Source of the DNA: Planococcus wigleyi
Lineage (GTDB): Bacteria; Bacillota; Bacilli; Bacillales_A; Planococcaceae
Length of the DNA: 64,000 nucleotides
NCBI RefSeq assembly: GCF_014836985.1
Contig: NZ_JACSPU010000003.1
Span: 434,001-498,000 of the forward strand
Direction: 5' to 3'
The notes under the pieces were generated by a model. That model was not told the origin of the DNA. It made no database searches and was given only the letters and a program-made list of their open reading frames with translations. This document shows positions 41,375 through 49,862 of the stretch, piece after piece (positions within the stretch are counted from its first letter, which is position 1; every line of letters begins with the position of its first letter). Made by a program: the position numbers and the translations under genes.

Positions 41375-42343
41375 ATGAAATTAGAAGGAATTCACCATGT
41401 TTCAGCTTTAACAGCCAACGTCGATGCCAATCATGACTTTTTTACACGGATCTTAGGAATGCGTTTAGTGAAAAAAAGCGTTAACCAAGACAATCCGTCA
41501 TCCTATCATTTATTTTATGCAGATGCGGTCGGAACCCCAGGCACAGATATGACGTACTTTGATATTCCAATGGCTGGACGTACGCATCCAGGTGTTTCGA
41601 GCATCAGCAATACGGCGTTCCGCGTAAAAAATGAAGGAGCGTTGGATTATTGGCTTGCGCGTTTTGATGAATTTGAAGTTCCACACGGAAAAATTGAACA
41701 GCGTTTTAATCGTCCAACTTTGACTTTCCAGGATTTCGAAGGTTCCAGATTAATGCTGGTTGTTGATGATGGGAGTGGCATTGAGCATGGTATCCCTTGG
41801 ACAAAAGCCGGTATTCCCGAAGAGTTCGCCATTGTCGGATTAGGCCATGTACGCTTGACGGTCCGAAAAAGCGATAAAACAGCTGCCGTTCTGACAGATA
41901 TTATGGGGTTTGAACAAATTGGCCATTATCCGTCCACAGTAGACGGGCAAAAAGATATTTTAGTCTTTTCGACAGGAAAAGGCGGTCCCGCTGGCGAAAT
42001 ACACTTAGAGGAACGTTCAGACCTACCGCCCGAAAGACCGGGACGAGGCAGCGTCCACCATGTGGCGTTCCGTGTCAAAACGTACGAAGACTACAGCAAA
42101 TGGAATGAATACTTGCGTTCCAATGGTTTTATGACTTCCGGAGAAGTAGACCGCTATTATTTCAAAGCGATATATTTCCGTGAGCCTAATGGCATTCTTT
42201 TTGAACTGTCAACAGATGAGCCAGGCTTTGCAACGGACGAACCGATGGACGCTTTAGGACAAACCTTGGCATTGCCTCCGTTTTTAGAGCCTAAACGTGC
42301 TCAAATCGAAGCATCTCTTCGTCCGTTGAGTATTAATCAATGA
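41375..42343 (+). CDS. mhqO: Ring-cleaving dioxygenase (MhqA/MhqO family)
   Basis: A 322-aa vicinal-oxygen-chelate enzyme with two tandem glyoxalase-like halves. Metal ligands are suggested by GIHHVSALTANVDAN at the N-terminus, GRGSVHHVAFRV in the second half and the distal Glu in FREPNGILFELSTDEPGF. B. subtilis MhqA, MhqE and MhqO have the same layout and are induced by catechol and 2-methylhydroquinone. TAGGAGGAAATTGAT precedes the ATG. The MhqR-like box supports this assignment; which paralogue it matches is uncertain. Confidence 0.87.
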   Translation: MKLEGIHHVSALTANVDANHDFFTRILGMRLVKKSVNQDNPSSYHLFYADAVGTPGTDMTYFDIPMAGRTHPGVSSISNTAFRVKNEGALDYWLARFDEFEVPHGKIEQRFNRPTLTFQDFEGSRLMLVVDDGSGIEHGIPWTKAGIPEEFAIVGLGHVRLTVRKSDKTAAVLTDIMGFEQIGHYPSTVDGQKDILVFSTGKGGPAGEIHLEERSDLPPERPGRGSVHHVAFRVKTYEDYSKWNEYLRSNGFMTSGEVDRYYFKAIYFREPNGILFELSTDEPGFATDEPMDALGQTLALPPFLEPKRAQIEASLRPLSINQ

Positions 42344-42360
42344 ATAGGAGGAGAATGGAA

Positions 42361-42642
42361 ATGGATTTTAAATTAATCGAATTAGGCAGTGACGAATTTG
42401 CGTATCGGCTTGAAGAAGAAGGCCAAACAAAAGCGGAAATTACGTGGACGGAACTAGCGAATGTTATGGTCATTGAACATACCTTTGTAGACGAATCAAT
42501 GCGCAATCAGGGACTTGCCAAAAAACTATTAGATCGGGCGGCCGACTATGCCCGTGAAAACAGCTTTAAAATGGAGCCGGTTTGTTCTTATGCTGTAACG
42601 GCTTTTGACCGCTATAAAGAATACGATGACGTTAAAATATAA
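42361..42642 (+). CDS. Short GNAT-like acetyltransferase (YjdJ/COG2388 type)
   Basis: A 93-aa minimal acetyltransferase domain: IEHTFVDESMRNQGLAKKLL is the acetyl-CoA loop, and VCSYAVTAFDRYKEY the C-terminal Cys-containing motif of the Gtn10/YjdJ type. ATG 42361 is chosen: AGGAGGAG lies 7 nt upstream, while the earlier in-frame ATGs at 42340 and 42355 are before or too close to it. It lies 17 bp after the dioxygenase and is probably in the same MhqR-controlled unit. Confidence 0.82.
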   Translation: MDFKLIELGSDEFAYRLEEEGQTKAEITWTELANVMVIEHTFVDESMRNQGLAKKLLDRAADYARENSFKMEPVCSYAVTAFDRYKEYDDVKI

Positions 42643-42695
42643 AGGACCTACACTTTGGTGAAGGTTTTCGGCTTTGCTGAATTTTTTAGGCACGC

Positions 42696-42732
42696 AAAAA
42701 GCAATCCTCTATCAGTTGAGTGGATTGCTTTT
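42696..42732. terminator. Bidirectional terminator
   Basis: AAAAAGCAATCC (42696-42707) pairs with GGATTGCTTTT (42722-42732). It serves the plus-strand GNAT gene and the minus-strand miniprotein. Confidence 0.82.
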
Positions 42733-42775
42733 GCTATGTTATACATATGTAATTGATCATTCGTTACCTCCGTTT

Positions 42776-42874
42776 TTAAATGCTTGTCATAAAGAATACA
42801 ATGGCAGTTAAAATTGAAGCTCCTCCAACACCATACATAAAATCAGCTTGACTAAAAATTAGATTTTTTTCCAT
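42776..42874 (-). CDS. Putative 32-aa membrane miniprotein
   Basis: The minus strand encodes a 32-residue peptide beginning MEKNLIFSQADFMYGVGG, with a hydrophobic C-terminal half (ASILTAIVFFMTSI). AAAGGAG lies about 9 nt before the ATG. A clear SigB-type promoter is 38 bp upstream and a bidirectional terminator lies downstream, so it has all parts of a gene despite its size. I do not recognise a family. Likely a stress-induced membrane peptide (inference). Confidence 0.65.
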   Translation of the reverse strand: MEKNLIFSQADFMYGVGGASILTAIVFFMTSI

Positions 42875-42911
42875 TTTTTAGAACTCCTTTCAAATCTTTG
42901 TTATTAATATT

Positions 42912-42936
42912 CTACCCTTTTGAAACGTCATTAAAC
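42912..42936 (-). promoter_or_regulatory. SigB promoter of the 32-aa miniprotein
   Basis: On the minus strand GTTTAA (42931-42936), a 13-bp spacer and GGGTAG (42912-42917), nearly identical to the promoter of the Lmo0937-family gene. Confidence 0.75.
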
Positions 42937-43089
42937 ATTTTTTTGACAAAAGTCCATTGGTTCATCTACTCGGAATGCTGGACAGTCTTTACAGGTTTTA
43001 TTAGTTTTTTTAAGGGAACAGAATAATTAAGTAACCAAATCCTTATTTGTACGTATACTGATAAGAGACTATAGGAAGAGGTGGAATGA

Positions 43090-43677
43090 ATGAATCAAGA
43101 AACAGTTAACAGAGCGGGAGAAAAAGTGCTCGGGATCATCGGCATCGTCTTTAACATTTTAGCAATTGCCTTAATCGGATTTGGAATGGCGAGTTATTCG
43201 AGTGTTCAAGGTACACCGGAGTTCCAACAATATATAGAAGACGAAATTATGGCAGATCCTGCATTCTCCAATCCGGAAGAAGCACAAATGGTTATTGATA
43301 TGATGTCTTCAAGCTTCAATATCGTAGGATGGGTATTAATTGCGCTGTTGGCGTTAAGTACAATTTTCGCTATTGTTGCTTTGGTCAATCTCCGTAAACG
43401 AGGAAAAGCGTCTATGGCAGGAGTCTTCTTTATTCTTGCCGGATTATTTGCCGGACTTCTATCGTTAACATCTATCTTGTTCTATATTGCCGCTATTATG
43501 TGCTTTGTCCGCAAACCGCGTATATCAAACAATCAAAACTTGCGCGATGATGACTTCAAGTACCAGGAAGATCAGCTGCGCCGCAAAGAAGAATCCGTTC
43601 GTCGAGAAGATGAATTGCGCCGCGATGACACAACCACAACACGCAATGACGACGATACACCTTATCGTCCGTTGTAA
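43090..43677 (+). CDS. DUF4064 membrane protein
   Basis: A 195-aa protein with four hydrophobic segments in the first 140 residues (EKVLGIIGIVFNILAIALIG, then after an acidic loop GWVLIALLALSTIFAIVALV, and two more) and a highly charged Arg/Asp/Glu tail (RRKEESVRREDELRRDD) likely to be cytoplasmic and helical. The fold matches DUF4064; function unknown. GAGGTGG precedes the ATG. Monocistronic. Confidence 0.82.
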   Translation: MNQETVNRAGEKVLGIIGIVFNILAIALIGFGMASYSSVQGTPEFQQYIEDEIMADPAFSNPEEAQMVIDMMSSSFNIVGWVLIALLALSTIFAIVALVNLRKRGKASMAGVFFILAGLFAGLLSLTSILFYIAAIMCFVRKPRISNNQNLRDDDFKYQEDQLRRKEESVRREDELRRDDTTTTRNDDDTPYRPL

Positions 43678-43700
43678 GTGAATGAGCTTTAAAAGAACGA

Positions 43701-43739
43701 ATAGGCACCTTGGCAATAGTTGCCAAGGTGCCTATTTTG
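43701..43739 (+). terminator. Intrinsic terminator
   Basis: A perfect 16-bp stem, ATAGGCACCTTGGCAA (43701-43716) with its complement (43720-43735), 3-nt loop, then TTTT. Confidence 0.93.
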
Positions 43740-43751
43740 ATGAGTGCACAA

Positions 43752-43786
43752 AAAACAGCTGCCTATAAAGCAGTGGCAGCTGTTTT
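43752..43786 (-). terminator. Terminator of the minus-strand GNAT gene
   Basis: AAAACAGCTGCC (43752-43763) pairs with GGCAGCTGTTTT (43775-43786). It overlaps the last codons of the gene, and T-rich sequence follows on the minus strand. Confidence 0.82.
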
Positions 43787-44260
43787 CAAATTGTAAACGT
43801 ATTTGGCTGTTTGCAGTGGATGGCCTTCGAATAATTCCTCGAACTCTTCCAGCAGCTCGAAGCCATTTGCTTCATAAAAGTTGCGGCCTTTACTGTTTTC
43901 GCTTTCGACATAAACAAAGAGCTGGTTGCCGTTGAGCAGATAGCTCAAACCGCTGTTCAACAATTGTTTGCCATAACCCGAACGCTGAAATTCGGGTTTC
44001 ATGTAGATGGCGATCAATTCGGCATCACCATCTTCATCGACTTTCGTGAAGTTGGCGAAGCCGACGGGCTGGCCTTCATGTTCCGCAAGCAATATGATTG
44101 TTCTCTTTAAACGCATCTCCATCATCGGAGTAGAATAGGATTTATCTAAAAAGCTTTGTTGGATGGTAGAGGGAATGATTCCGGCATACGTATCATTCCA
44201 GCTAACTTTGGCAATCTCTTGAACAGATGCAATATCTGCAGATGTACCGGTACGAATCAT
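43763..44260 (-). CDS. GNAT-family N-acetyltransferase
   Basis: A 165-aa single-domain acetyltransferase. The acetyl-CoA loop is IAIYMKPEFQRSGYGKQLLN, followed by VESENSKGRNFYEANGFELL. The N-terminal IRTGTSADIASVQEIAKVSW and YAGIIP match the PhinothricinAT/YuaI-like group. Acceptor unknown. Its terminator overlaps the 3' end, and it is divergent from the ElaA gene. Confidence 0.87.
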   Translation of the reverse strand: MIRTGTSADIASVQEIAKVSWNDTYAGIIPSTIQQSFLDKSYSTPMMEMRLKRTIILLAEHEGQPVGFANFTKVDEDGDAELIAIYMKPEFQRSGYGKQLLNSGLSYLLNGNQLFVYVESENSKGRNFYEANGFELLEEFEELFEGHPLQTAKYVYNLKTAATAL

Positions 44261-44354
44261 GTAATCACCTCTAAATTCTTTTTGTAATCATATCAAAAAT
44301 ACAGCCCAATAGCCACTAATGTGGAATAATAGAAACAAAAGGAGGGTGCTGAAT

Positions 44355-44807
44355 ATGGACTGGAAGACCTATTATTTCGAAGAGTTGACGGCAAAAAAAC
44401 TATATGAGGTACTGAAGCTGCGAGTTGATGTATTTGTAGTGGAACAAAACTGTCCATACCCCGAGCTGGACAATCTGGATCAGCAATCCATTCATTTGCT
44501 TTACACTGAAGATGGGGTCATCCAAGCTTATGCACGTCTAGTCCCAGGTGGTGTAAAGTACGACCTGCCATCCATTGGCAGAGTCATTGTCCGACAAGAA
44601 GCCAGAGGACGCGGATTGGCCAAGCAACTGCTTGAACACAGTATTGATTACATACTAACCGAGTGGAAGGCCCCGGCAATTCAACTGCAGGGGCAAGTCT
44701 ATCTTCAGGAGTTTTACCAATCTTTCGGATTCCAACCGATTTCTGAAAGCTATGACGAAGACGGCATTCCGCATGTGGATATGAAATTAACGAACAGCAA
44801 AATGTAA
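44355..44807 (+). CDS. elaA: ElaA-family N-acetyltransferase
   Basis: A 150-aa GNAT of the ElaA type. KLRVDVFVVEQNCPYPELD is the family hallmark, and IGRVIVRQEARGRGLAKQLL the acetyl-CoA loop. QGQVYLQEFYQSFGFQPISE and the C-terminal DGIPHVDMKL complete the pattern. ATG 44355 is chosen, with GGAGGGTGC upstream; an open frame from 44319 has no ribosome site. Acceptor unknown. Monocistronic. Confidence 0.9.
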   Translation: MDWKTYYFEELTAKKLYEVLKLRVDVFVVEQNCPYPELDNLDQQSIHLLYTEDGVIQAYARLVPGGVKYDLPSIGRVIVRQEARGRGLAKQLLEHSIDYILTEWKAPAIQLQGQVYLQEFYQSFGFQPISESYDEDGIPHVDMKLTNSKM

Positions 44808-44896
44808 TACTTTTGACATACAATAAAGGATTAGCTTCATAAAAAAAGGGTAAATATATTGTAATAACCAAATTGATTGATGAAGGAGTGCTGTAA

Positions 44897-45289
44897 ATGG
44901 CAAGAGGAAGAGGTCTCTTATTAGCAGGATTAGCTGCGGGAGCATATGCATATTTCAAAAACCCTGAAAACCGCGAAAAAGCCACAAAGGCTTTTAATGA
45001 AGCGAAAGTGAAGGTGAACTCTTACATGGAATCACAAAACCTGGATAAAGACGGCAACCCGATTTCAAAAACCACGGATACGCCAAGCACTACCGAAAAA
45101 CGTGAAAACAAAATGGTCGCTGAAGGTGGAGCTTCCGCAAGTGTCCAGTATTACAACGAGCAGCAACAGAAAAAACAGGACAAAGAGAAGGATGACGTAA
45201 AATTATCATCAAACGATGTCGGCAGCGAAAAAGCTGAAAATACGGCATCAGCATCTCCGGAAAATAAAATAAGCACAGATAACTTATAA
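44897..45289 (+). CDS. Hypothetical YtxH-like stress protein
   Basis: A 130-aa protein with a short N-terminal hydrophobic/glycine segment (GLLLAGLAAGAYAYF) and a long, very polar Lys/Asp/Ser/Asn-rich remainder of low complexity. The N-terminal GLAAGAYAYFKNPENREKA resembles YtxH-like small stress proteins that anchor by one helix, but similarity is limited. TGAAGGAGTG precedes the ATG. GGGTAA about 40 bp upstream could be a SigB -10, though no good -35 matches. Monocistronic. Confidence 0.65.
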   Translation: MARGRGLLLAGLAAGAYAYFKNPENREKATKAFNEAKVKVNSYMESQNLDKDGNPISKTTDTPSTTEKRENKMVAEGGASASVQYYNEQQQKKQDKEKDDVKLSSNDVGSEKAENTASASPENKISTDNL

Positions 45290-45290
45290 G

Positions 45291-45319
45291 AAAAAGGATG
45301 GTCCAGGACCATCCTTTTT
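45291..45319. terminator. Bidirectional terminator
   Basis: AAAAAGGATGGTCC and its complement form a 29-bp palindrome with A and T flanks, serving the plus-strand small gene and the minus-strand MFS gene. Confidence 0.92.
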
Positions 45320-45327
45320 ACTGCCGA

Positions 45328-46458
45328 TTATTCTTTCTTAACCGTCAACCCATTCAATAAGGCGATTGCCAATAAGAGAAGGCTGCTGACGATAAATCCT
45401 TGATTGGGGTTTAAAGCAAATGCTCCTGTAATGCTTGAACCAGCAACAACACCGATGGAAAAGAACGCGTAAAAATACCCATAAGCCCGTCCGCGCGATG
45501 CTTCATCCGTTGAATCAATCAACAGAGAATTGATTGAAGGAAACAGCAGAGCAAAGCCGATTCCATACGTACCCATGCTAGCGTACAATAGGGATTCAAT
45601 GGATGCTGCACTCAGAAAAAGCAGCGATGCACCCATCACAGTAAAGCCGATGATTAAAGTATAGATAGGTTTTGTGACATCAAAAATGCGATTGATGGGG
45701 AGCAGAAAAACTAGAATAGCTGAAATTCCGAAAACGCTTAATAACAGACCGCTCAGCTGAGAATCCAAACCAAGCGCTTCGACTTTGAGCGGCAGCATAT
45801 AGGCCAAAACCCCTTGGGAAAACATCAGAAAGAATGCGCCTGAAAAAGAGCGGATCAACCCTTTGTTTTTCAGAATATCCATGAGCGCAACAGTTTTCCT
45901 GGCCGTTTTGTTTTTGGTTATGGCTGTTTGCCGCAACAAGAAAAATGCAGCTATGCCAATCAGCAAAATCAGCATACCGGTAAGAAACATGGTTTGTGGA
46001 ACGTCATTGCGGCTGGTATATACTGCGCCGTAAGCTGGACCGACGATAGCGGCGAGCCCGACGAATGCACCTGACAACGCTGCGCCTTTTCCTCGTTTAG
46101 TGCTTTCTGTCCGATTGGCTAAGTATGTGAAGGCAGCCGGAACAGTCAGTCCTGCCGCAATTCCGTGGAAAAAGCGGATAGCTAAAAGGCTGTAAGGACC
46201 TTCTATTGCTGAATAGCTGAACAATGCAAAGCTCGTAGATAATAGGCCAACAACTAAAATCTTAAAAGGTCCTTTACGATCGGAAAAAATACCGGAAATG
46301 ACGTTTCCGAATGTATTGGAAAGCGAATACATGCCCACCGCCAATCCGGCGATAAAGGGACTGGCGCCTAAAGACACTGCATACGTGCTCATGATGGGCA
46401 GCTGGGCAAATAAATCAAAAAAAGCAAAGAAGATAATGAGATAAATAAAAATACGCAA
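45328..46458 (-). CDS. MFS transporter
   Basis: A 376-aa major facilitator with 12 hydrophobic segments. The motif-A equivalent GNVISGIFSDRKGPFKI lies between helices 2 and 3, and GIAAGLTVPAAFTYLANRTE lies in helix 4-5. Drug-efflux (DHA1)-like; substrate unknown. A TTG at 46458 (MRIFIYLIIFFAFFDLF) is preferred, with GTAGGAG 5 nt upstream; an earlier in-frame TTG at 46482 would put that site inside the gene. Confidence 0.82.
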   Translation of the reverse strand: MRIFIYLIIFFAFFDLFAQLPIMSTYAVSLGASPFIAGLAVGMYSLSNTFGNVISGIFSDRKGPFKILVVGLLSTSFALFSYSAIEGPYSLLAIRFFHGIAAGLTVPAAFTYLANRTESTKRGKGAALSGAFVGLAAIVGPAYGAVYTSRNDVPQTMFLTGMLILLIGIAAFFLLRQTAITKNKTARKTVALMDILKNKGLIRSFSGAFFLMFSQGVLAYMLPLKVEALGLDSQLSGLLLSVFGISAILVFLLPINRIFDVTKPIYTLIIGFTVMGASLLFLSAASIESLLYASMGTYGIGFALLFPSINSLLIDSTDEASRGRAYGYFYAFFSIGVVAGSSITGAFALNPNQGFIVSSLLLLAIALLNGLTVKKE

Positions 46459-46560
46459 GGCGGCTCCTACTTTCCTGAACAAATTGCAGTTTTCTGGAGT
46501 TGCTCACCCCAAGGCAAGGGACGAATATAACTATAGCCGTATTATACCATCGGAGGTCTG

Positions 46561-47463
46561 ATGATGAAAAAAGCAATGTTCATATTAAATCCATCTGCAG
46601 GAAAAGAGCGTGCGTCCGAATACCGGGAGCAAGTAGAAGAAACACTTGCATCCATGGGATATGAAGTCGATACAAGAGAAACGGAAAAAGCGAAAGATGC
46701 CACGCATTTTGCAGCTGAAGCCTGTGAAAAGAAATATGATTTTGTTGTAGCCATGGGTGGGGATGGCACCATCAATGAGGCGGTATCAGGAATAGCAGAG
46801 CAAGAGCATCAACCTTTATTTTCCTTGATCCCTCTTGGTACCGTCAACGATTTTGCGCGTGCATTGGGAATTTCACTCGACCCGCCGGAAGCGATTGAAG
46901 CCCTTAAAACAGGATATGAAAAGCGCGTAGACATTGCCAAGGTTGGAGAGCATTTCTTCATGAATATCTTGGCAATTGGTGATATTGCCGAGTCCACGTA
47001 TGATGTGGATCCAGAGCAGAAAACCAAATTGGGAGCATTGGCCTATTTTATTGAAGGCGTTAAAGCCATTACAGCAGATACAGAAACATACTTTGAAATT
47101 GAGCATGACCATGGAACGTGGTCGGGAGAAGCAAAACTGGTGCTGGTCGCATTGACCAATTCAGTAGGTGGCTTTGAGAAATTAGCCCCTGAAGCTTTAA
47201 CGGATGACGGCCTGTTGCATCTGTATATCGTGAAAAATGCAGCTCTGCCGGCATTTCTCCGCATTGCAACTTCGGTGCTAAGAGGAAAACTGGAAGAAGA
47301 TCCAGCGGTGGAAGCAGTCCATACGACCAAAGTGTCCATTAAAACGAATGAACCGATGTCCTGTAATATTGATGGTGACGAAGGGTGCACGACTCCCTTC
47401 ATGATTGAGGTATTGCCGCAGCATATACGTGCACTCATTCCACCCGATGATGCCGGGGAATAA
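46561..47463 (+). CDS. Diacylglycerol kinase-family lipid kinase (YegS/DagK type)
   Basis: A 300-aa lipid kinase. FILNPSAGKERA and the catalytic nucleotide loop VVAMGGDGTINEAVSGI are diagnostic, then LFSLIPLGTVNDFARALGI. Such enzymes phosphorylate diacylglycerol or related lipids to recycle them into phospholipid, or act in resistance to membrane agents (BmrU-like). CGGAGGTCTG precedes two tandem ATGs (46561 and 46564); the second has better spacing. Monocistronic, divergent from the MFS gene. Confidence 0.85.
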   Translation: MMKKAMFILNPSAGKERASEYREQVEETLASMGYEVDTRETEKAKDATHFAAEACEKKYDFVVAMGGDGTINEAVSGIAEQEHQPLFSLIPLGTVNDFARALGISLDPPEAIEALKTGYEKRVDIAKVGEHFFMNILAIGDIAESTYDVDPEQKTKLGALAYFIEGVKAITADTETYFEIEHDHGTWSGEAKLVLVALTNSVGGFEKLAPEALTDDGLLHLYIVKNAALPAFLRIATSVLRGKLEEDPAVEAVHTTKVSIKTNEPMSCNIDGDEGCTTPFMIEVLPQHIRALIPPDDAGE

Positions 47464-47794
47464 AAAAATGGAATTCACCCTTTAAAGGGGCTGAAACGAT
47501 GGCGTACGGAACAGGAATACAGGACAAGTCATTTTTCTGCTGTGGCTTGTTTTGTCATTCTGTTAAAATCGAGTTTTTAAAAGTAGGAATGGAACCTTTT
47601 TAAAACGATTTCGTTTAATATAGTATAAATTTTGTATTAAAACGTTACTGAAGGCGCAAGACTGTGTTTTTTATACTAGAGCAAATTACATAAAAAATAT
47701 ACAATAATAGCAGCATATCTCTATTATTTTGCGCTATTTCAGTATATAGTTGAGAGATGCAGCACAAACTTGTACAAAGAAAGACGGGGAAACG
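47464..47794. other. Gene-free region upstream of the AraC regulator
   Basis: A 331-bp AT-rich stretch without a credible frame. A short CCCTTTAAAGGGG palindrome lies near 47479. A loose inverted repeat, CGTTTAATA and TATTAAAACG, lies near 47609-47644 and could be a regulator site, but I cannot support a particular protein. No strong -35/-10 pair is certain. Confidence 0.35.
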
Positions 47795-48580
47795 ATGAAT
47801 CTTATCACTGCACCATCTATACAAGAAACGATTTCAAAAATATTTATGAACGAGACAGAAAACTTAAACCAGGTTGAGGGATTGGATAAGTTTTTTGAAA
47901 TTGAAACGCAATTGATGTATGAAATTCACCATTTGGAAAAAGAGCGGGCAAAAGAAACATTGAGAGAATTGATTGATATGCTTTCGCTTCGTCCAGAAAA
48001 AGATATCATCCGCTCTATCCGCAATTATTTCATCATCCTATCTTCCGTTATGGCACGTAAACTTTATGAAATGCGTGTACCACCTAAGAAAGCATTTGCC
48101 TTTAACTCCGCTTGCGTAGAGTTAGTGGACAAACATATGAACGACTCTGAATTCATGTTCGTTGCAGATGAGCTGATTGAATTTTTTGTATCGATCATTT
48201 CTGAACGCAAGCAACCTTCTTTCGGGCACCAAACCGTCAACAAAGTCGTTATTTACATCAATGACGAAGTAGAACGCGATTTGTCTGTTGAAGAAATTGC
48301 TAAGCATTTTAATATTTCAACCAGCCATTTGTCACGTATTTTCAGAGAACATGCCGGCATTACGCTTGTTGAATATTTGAATGTCCGTCGTGTGGAAGAG
48401 TCGCAATACTATCTTCGCCATTCGGATAAAGGCATTTCAGACATCTCCAAGCAGTTCCACTTCTGCAACCAAAGTTACTTTACGCGGATTTTTAAAAAAT
48501 ACACAGCCGTCACACCAAAGCAATTCCGTGACAGCCAGCACATTCCGTATTTCCGCTATACATTGCCGAATGCCAAGTAA
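47795..48580 (+). CDS. AraC-family transcriptional regulator
   Basis: A 261-aa regulator. The C-terminal double HTH of AraC proteins is clear: LSVEEIAKHFNISTSHLSRI, TLVEYLNVRRVEESQYYLRH and GISDISKQFHFCNQSYFTRI, then PKQFRDSQHI. The N-terminal 160 residues form an all-helical sensor domain with no cupin or PAS motif visible; the signal is unknown. ATG 47795 follows ACGGGGAAACG; an open frame from 47750 has no ribosome site. Single gene, target not evident. Confidence 0.87.
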   Translation: MNLITAPSIQETISKIFMNETENLNQVEGLDKFFEIETQLMYEIHHLEKERAKETLRELIDMLSLRPEKDIIRSIRNYFIILSSVMARKLYEMRVPPKKAFAFNSACVELVDKHMNDSEFMFVADELIEFFVSIISERKQPSFGHQTVNKVVIYINDEVERDLSVEEIAKHFNISTSHLSRIFREHAGITLVEYLNVRRVEESQYYLRHSDKGISDISKQFHFCNQSYFTRIFKKYTAVTPKQFRDSQHIPYFRYTLPNAK

Positions 48581-48603
48581 GGAGAAGAAATTCTCCTTTT
48601 TTT
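48579..48603 (+). terminator. Intrinsic terminator
   Basis: AAGGAGAA (48579-48586) and TTCTCCTT (48591-48598) around GAAA, then Ts. Confidence 0.87.
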
Positions 48604-48743
48604 CTTGCATACGAATAGGAAGAAGACATGCCGTAATTTCGTCACAAAAATGAAAAAATCCATCGGTCTTTTACTCACGGATTGAATTTTGCAGCGCTTA
48701 TCGTTATACTTCTTAGTAGTTGAAAAAGGTGAAGGTGACTAAT

Positions 48744-49523
48744 TTGAAAAAGAAAATTACATTATTGATGATGATGGCGGTAGCTGCTGTTTTATTGAGT
48801 GGATGTGCCGCTGTTGAAAACAAAGAAGGATTCTTTTATTCCATCTTTGTGAAGCCATTTGATTTCTCATTGGATTATTTAGGGGGATTGTTCGGCGGTA
48901 GTTATGGTATGGCTATTGTTGTAATTACCATTATTATCCGTTTGGTGTTAATGCCATTCATGCTGCGTACCTATAAACGCCAGCAAGGAATGAAAGTCAA
49001 GATGGATAAGATGCGTCCTGAAATGGAAGATATCCAAAAGCGTTTGAAAGAAACGAAAGATAAAGAAGAACAGATGAAATTGCAGCAGGAAATGATGGGA
49101 CTTTACAAAAAGCATGAGGTAAACCCCTTGAACATGGGTTGTTTGCCTGTTGTTATCCAAATGCCGATCATCATGGGTCTTTATTTTGCCATTCTATACT
49201 CGCCAGATGTCCGTTCACACGAATTCCTATGGTTTAACCTGGGTTCACCGGATGTTATCATGACATTGATTGCTGGTGCGGTTTACTTCTTCCAAGCCAA
49301 AGTATCTTTGTGGACGATGCCAGAACAACAGCAAAAGCAGATGAAGCTGTTTGTTTACATTTCTCCAATTATGATTATGTTCATTTCATTCACATCGATG
49401 GCAGCTTTACCGGTTTACTGGGCAGTTGGAGGAATCTTGTTGATCATCCAAACATTCATCGGCCGTAAATTCTATTCGAATCATCCGGAAAAAGCGCTTG
49501 AAGCAGTAGAAGATAAAAAATAA
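48744..49523 (+). CDS. yidC: Membrane protein insertase YidC/OxaA/SpoIIIJ type
   Basis: A 259-aa lipoprotein-type insertase. The signal ends VLLSGC (Cys21). Five transmembrane segments follow, with the hydrophilic-groove Arg in IITIIIRLVLMPFMLRTYKR and the cytoplasmic charged hairpin QKRLKETKDKEEQMKLQQEM. NMGCLPVVIQMPIIMGLYFA is the core signature. TTG 48744 is preferred: AAGGTGAC lies 5-9 nt upstream, whereas the frame from 48720 spans it. Not next to rnpA-jag, so this may be the YqjG-type second copy. Confidence 0.9.
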   Translation: MKKKITLLMMMAVAAVLLSGCAAVENKEGFFYSIFVKPFDFSLDYLGGLFGGSYGMAIVVITIIIRLVLMPFMLRTYKRQQGMKVKMDKMRPEMEDIQKRLKETKDKEEQMKLQQEMMGLYKKHEVNPLNMGCLPVVIQMPIIMGLYFAILYSPDVRSHEFLWFNLGSPDVIMTLIAGAVYFFQAKVSLWTMPEQQQKQMKLFVYISPIMIMFISFTSMAALPVYWAVGGILLIIQTFIGRKFYSNHPEKALEAVEDKK

Positions 49524-49533
49524 TTTAGAAGAG

Positions 49534-49563
49534 GCCGGCAAATATTGCCGGTTTTCTTTTTTG
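49534..49563 (+). terminator. Intrinsic terminator of yidC
   Basis: GCCGGCAA and TTGCCGG around ATA, followed by TTTTCTTTTTT. Confidence 0.88.
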
Positions 49564-49576
49564 GGGAGATACTTAC

Positions 49577-49822
49577 ATGAATATGAAACTTATACAGGGA
49601 ATAGGCATTGCCTTATTAAGTATCACTGCCTTGACCTTCTTGATCTTTGGTTACCTGGAAGTGGCAGTATTGTTTATGACGCTGTTGTTTGTGTTGACAA
49701 ACAGTTTTCGTTATCGACACATGAAAGCACAAGGAATGCACCGGGAGGCAAAATGGATGCTCGGTATGGCTATCATTTTCGGACTGCTGTTCTTTGTCGT
49801 GTTGGCAACCATTTTAATGTAG
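49577..49822 (+). CDS. Hypothetical three-helix membrane protein
   Basis: An 81-aa protein with three hydrophobic segments (about residues 5-22, 26-42 and 60-79) separated by short basic loops. The gene is well formed: GGGGAG lies 8 nt before the ATG and a hairpin follows. I do not recognise a family. It follows yidC by 53 bp across a terminator, with the ribosome site immediately after the T-run, so it may rely on read-through. Confidence 0.7.
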   Translation: MNMKLIQGIGIALLSITALTFLIFGYLEVAVLFMTLLFVLTNSFRYRHMKAQGMHREAKWMLGMAIIFGLLFFVVLATILM

Positions 49823-49827
49823 AATGA

Positions 49828-49862
49828 AAAACAGCGCGATCTCATTGAGATTGCGCTGTTTC
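49828..49862. terminator. Bidirectional hairpin
   Basis: AAACAGCGCGATCT pairs with AGATTGCGCTGTTT, one wobble. It closes the plus-strand membrane gene and overlaps the 3' end of the minus-strand 37-aa frame. Confidence 0.82.

Noticed and set aside
44840-44880. SigB promoter before the YtxH-like gene (GGGTAA near 44857)
   Set aside because: No acceptable GTTTAA-like -35 at 12-14 bp; an alternative SigA reading (TTGACA near 44813) lacks a good -10.
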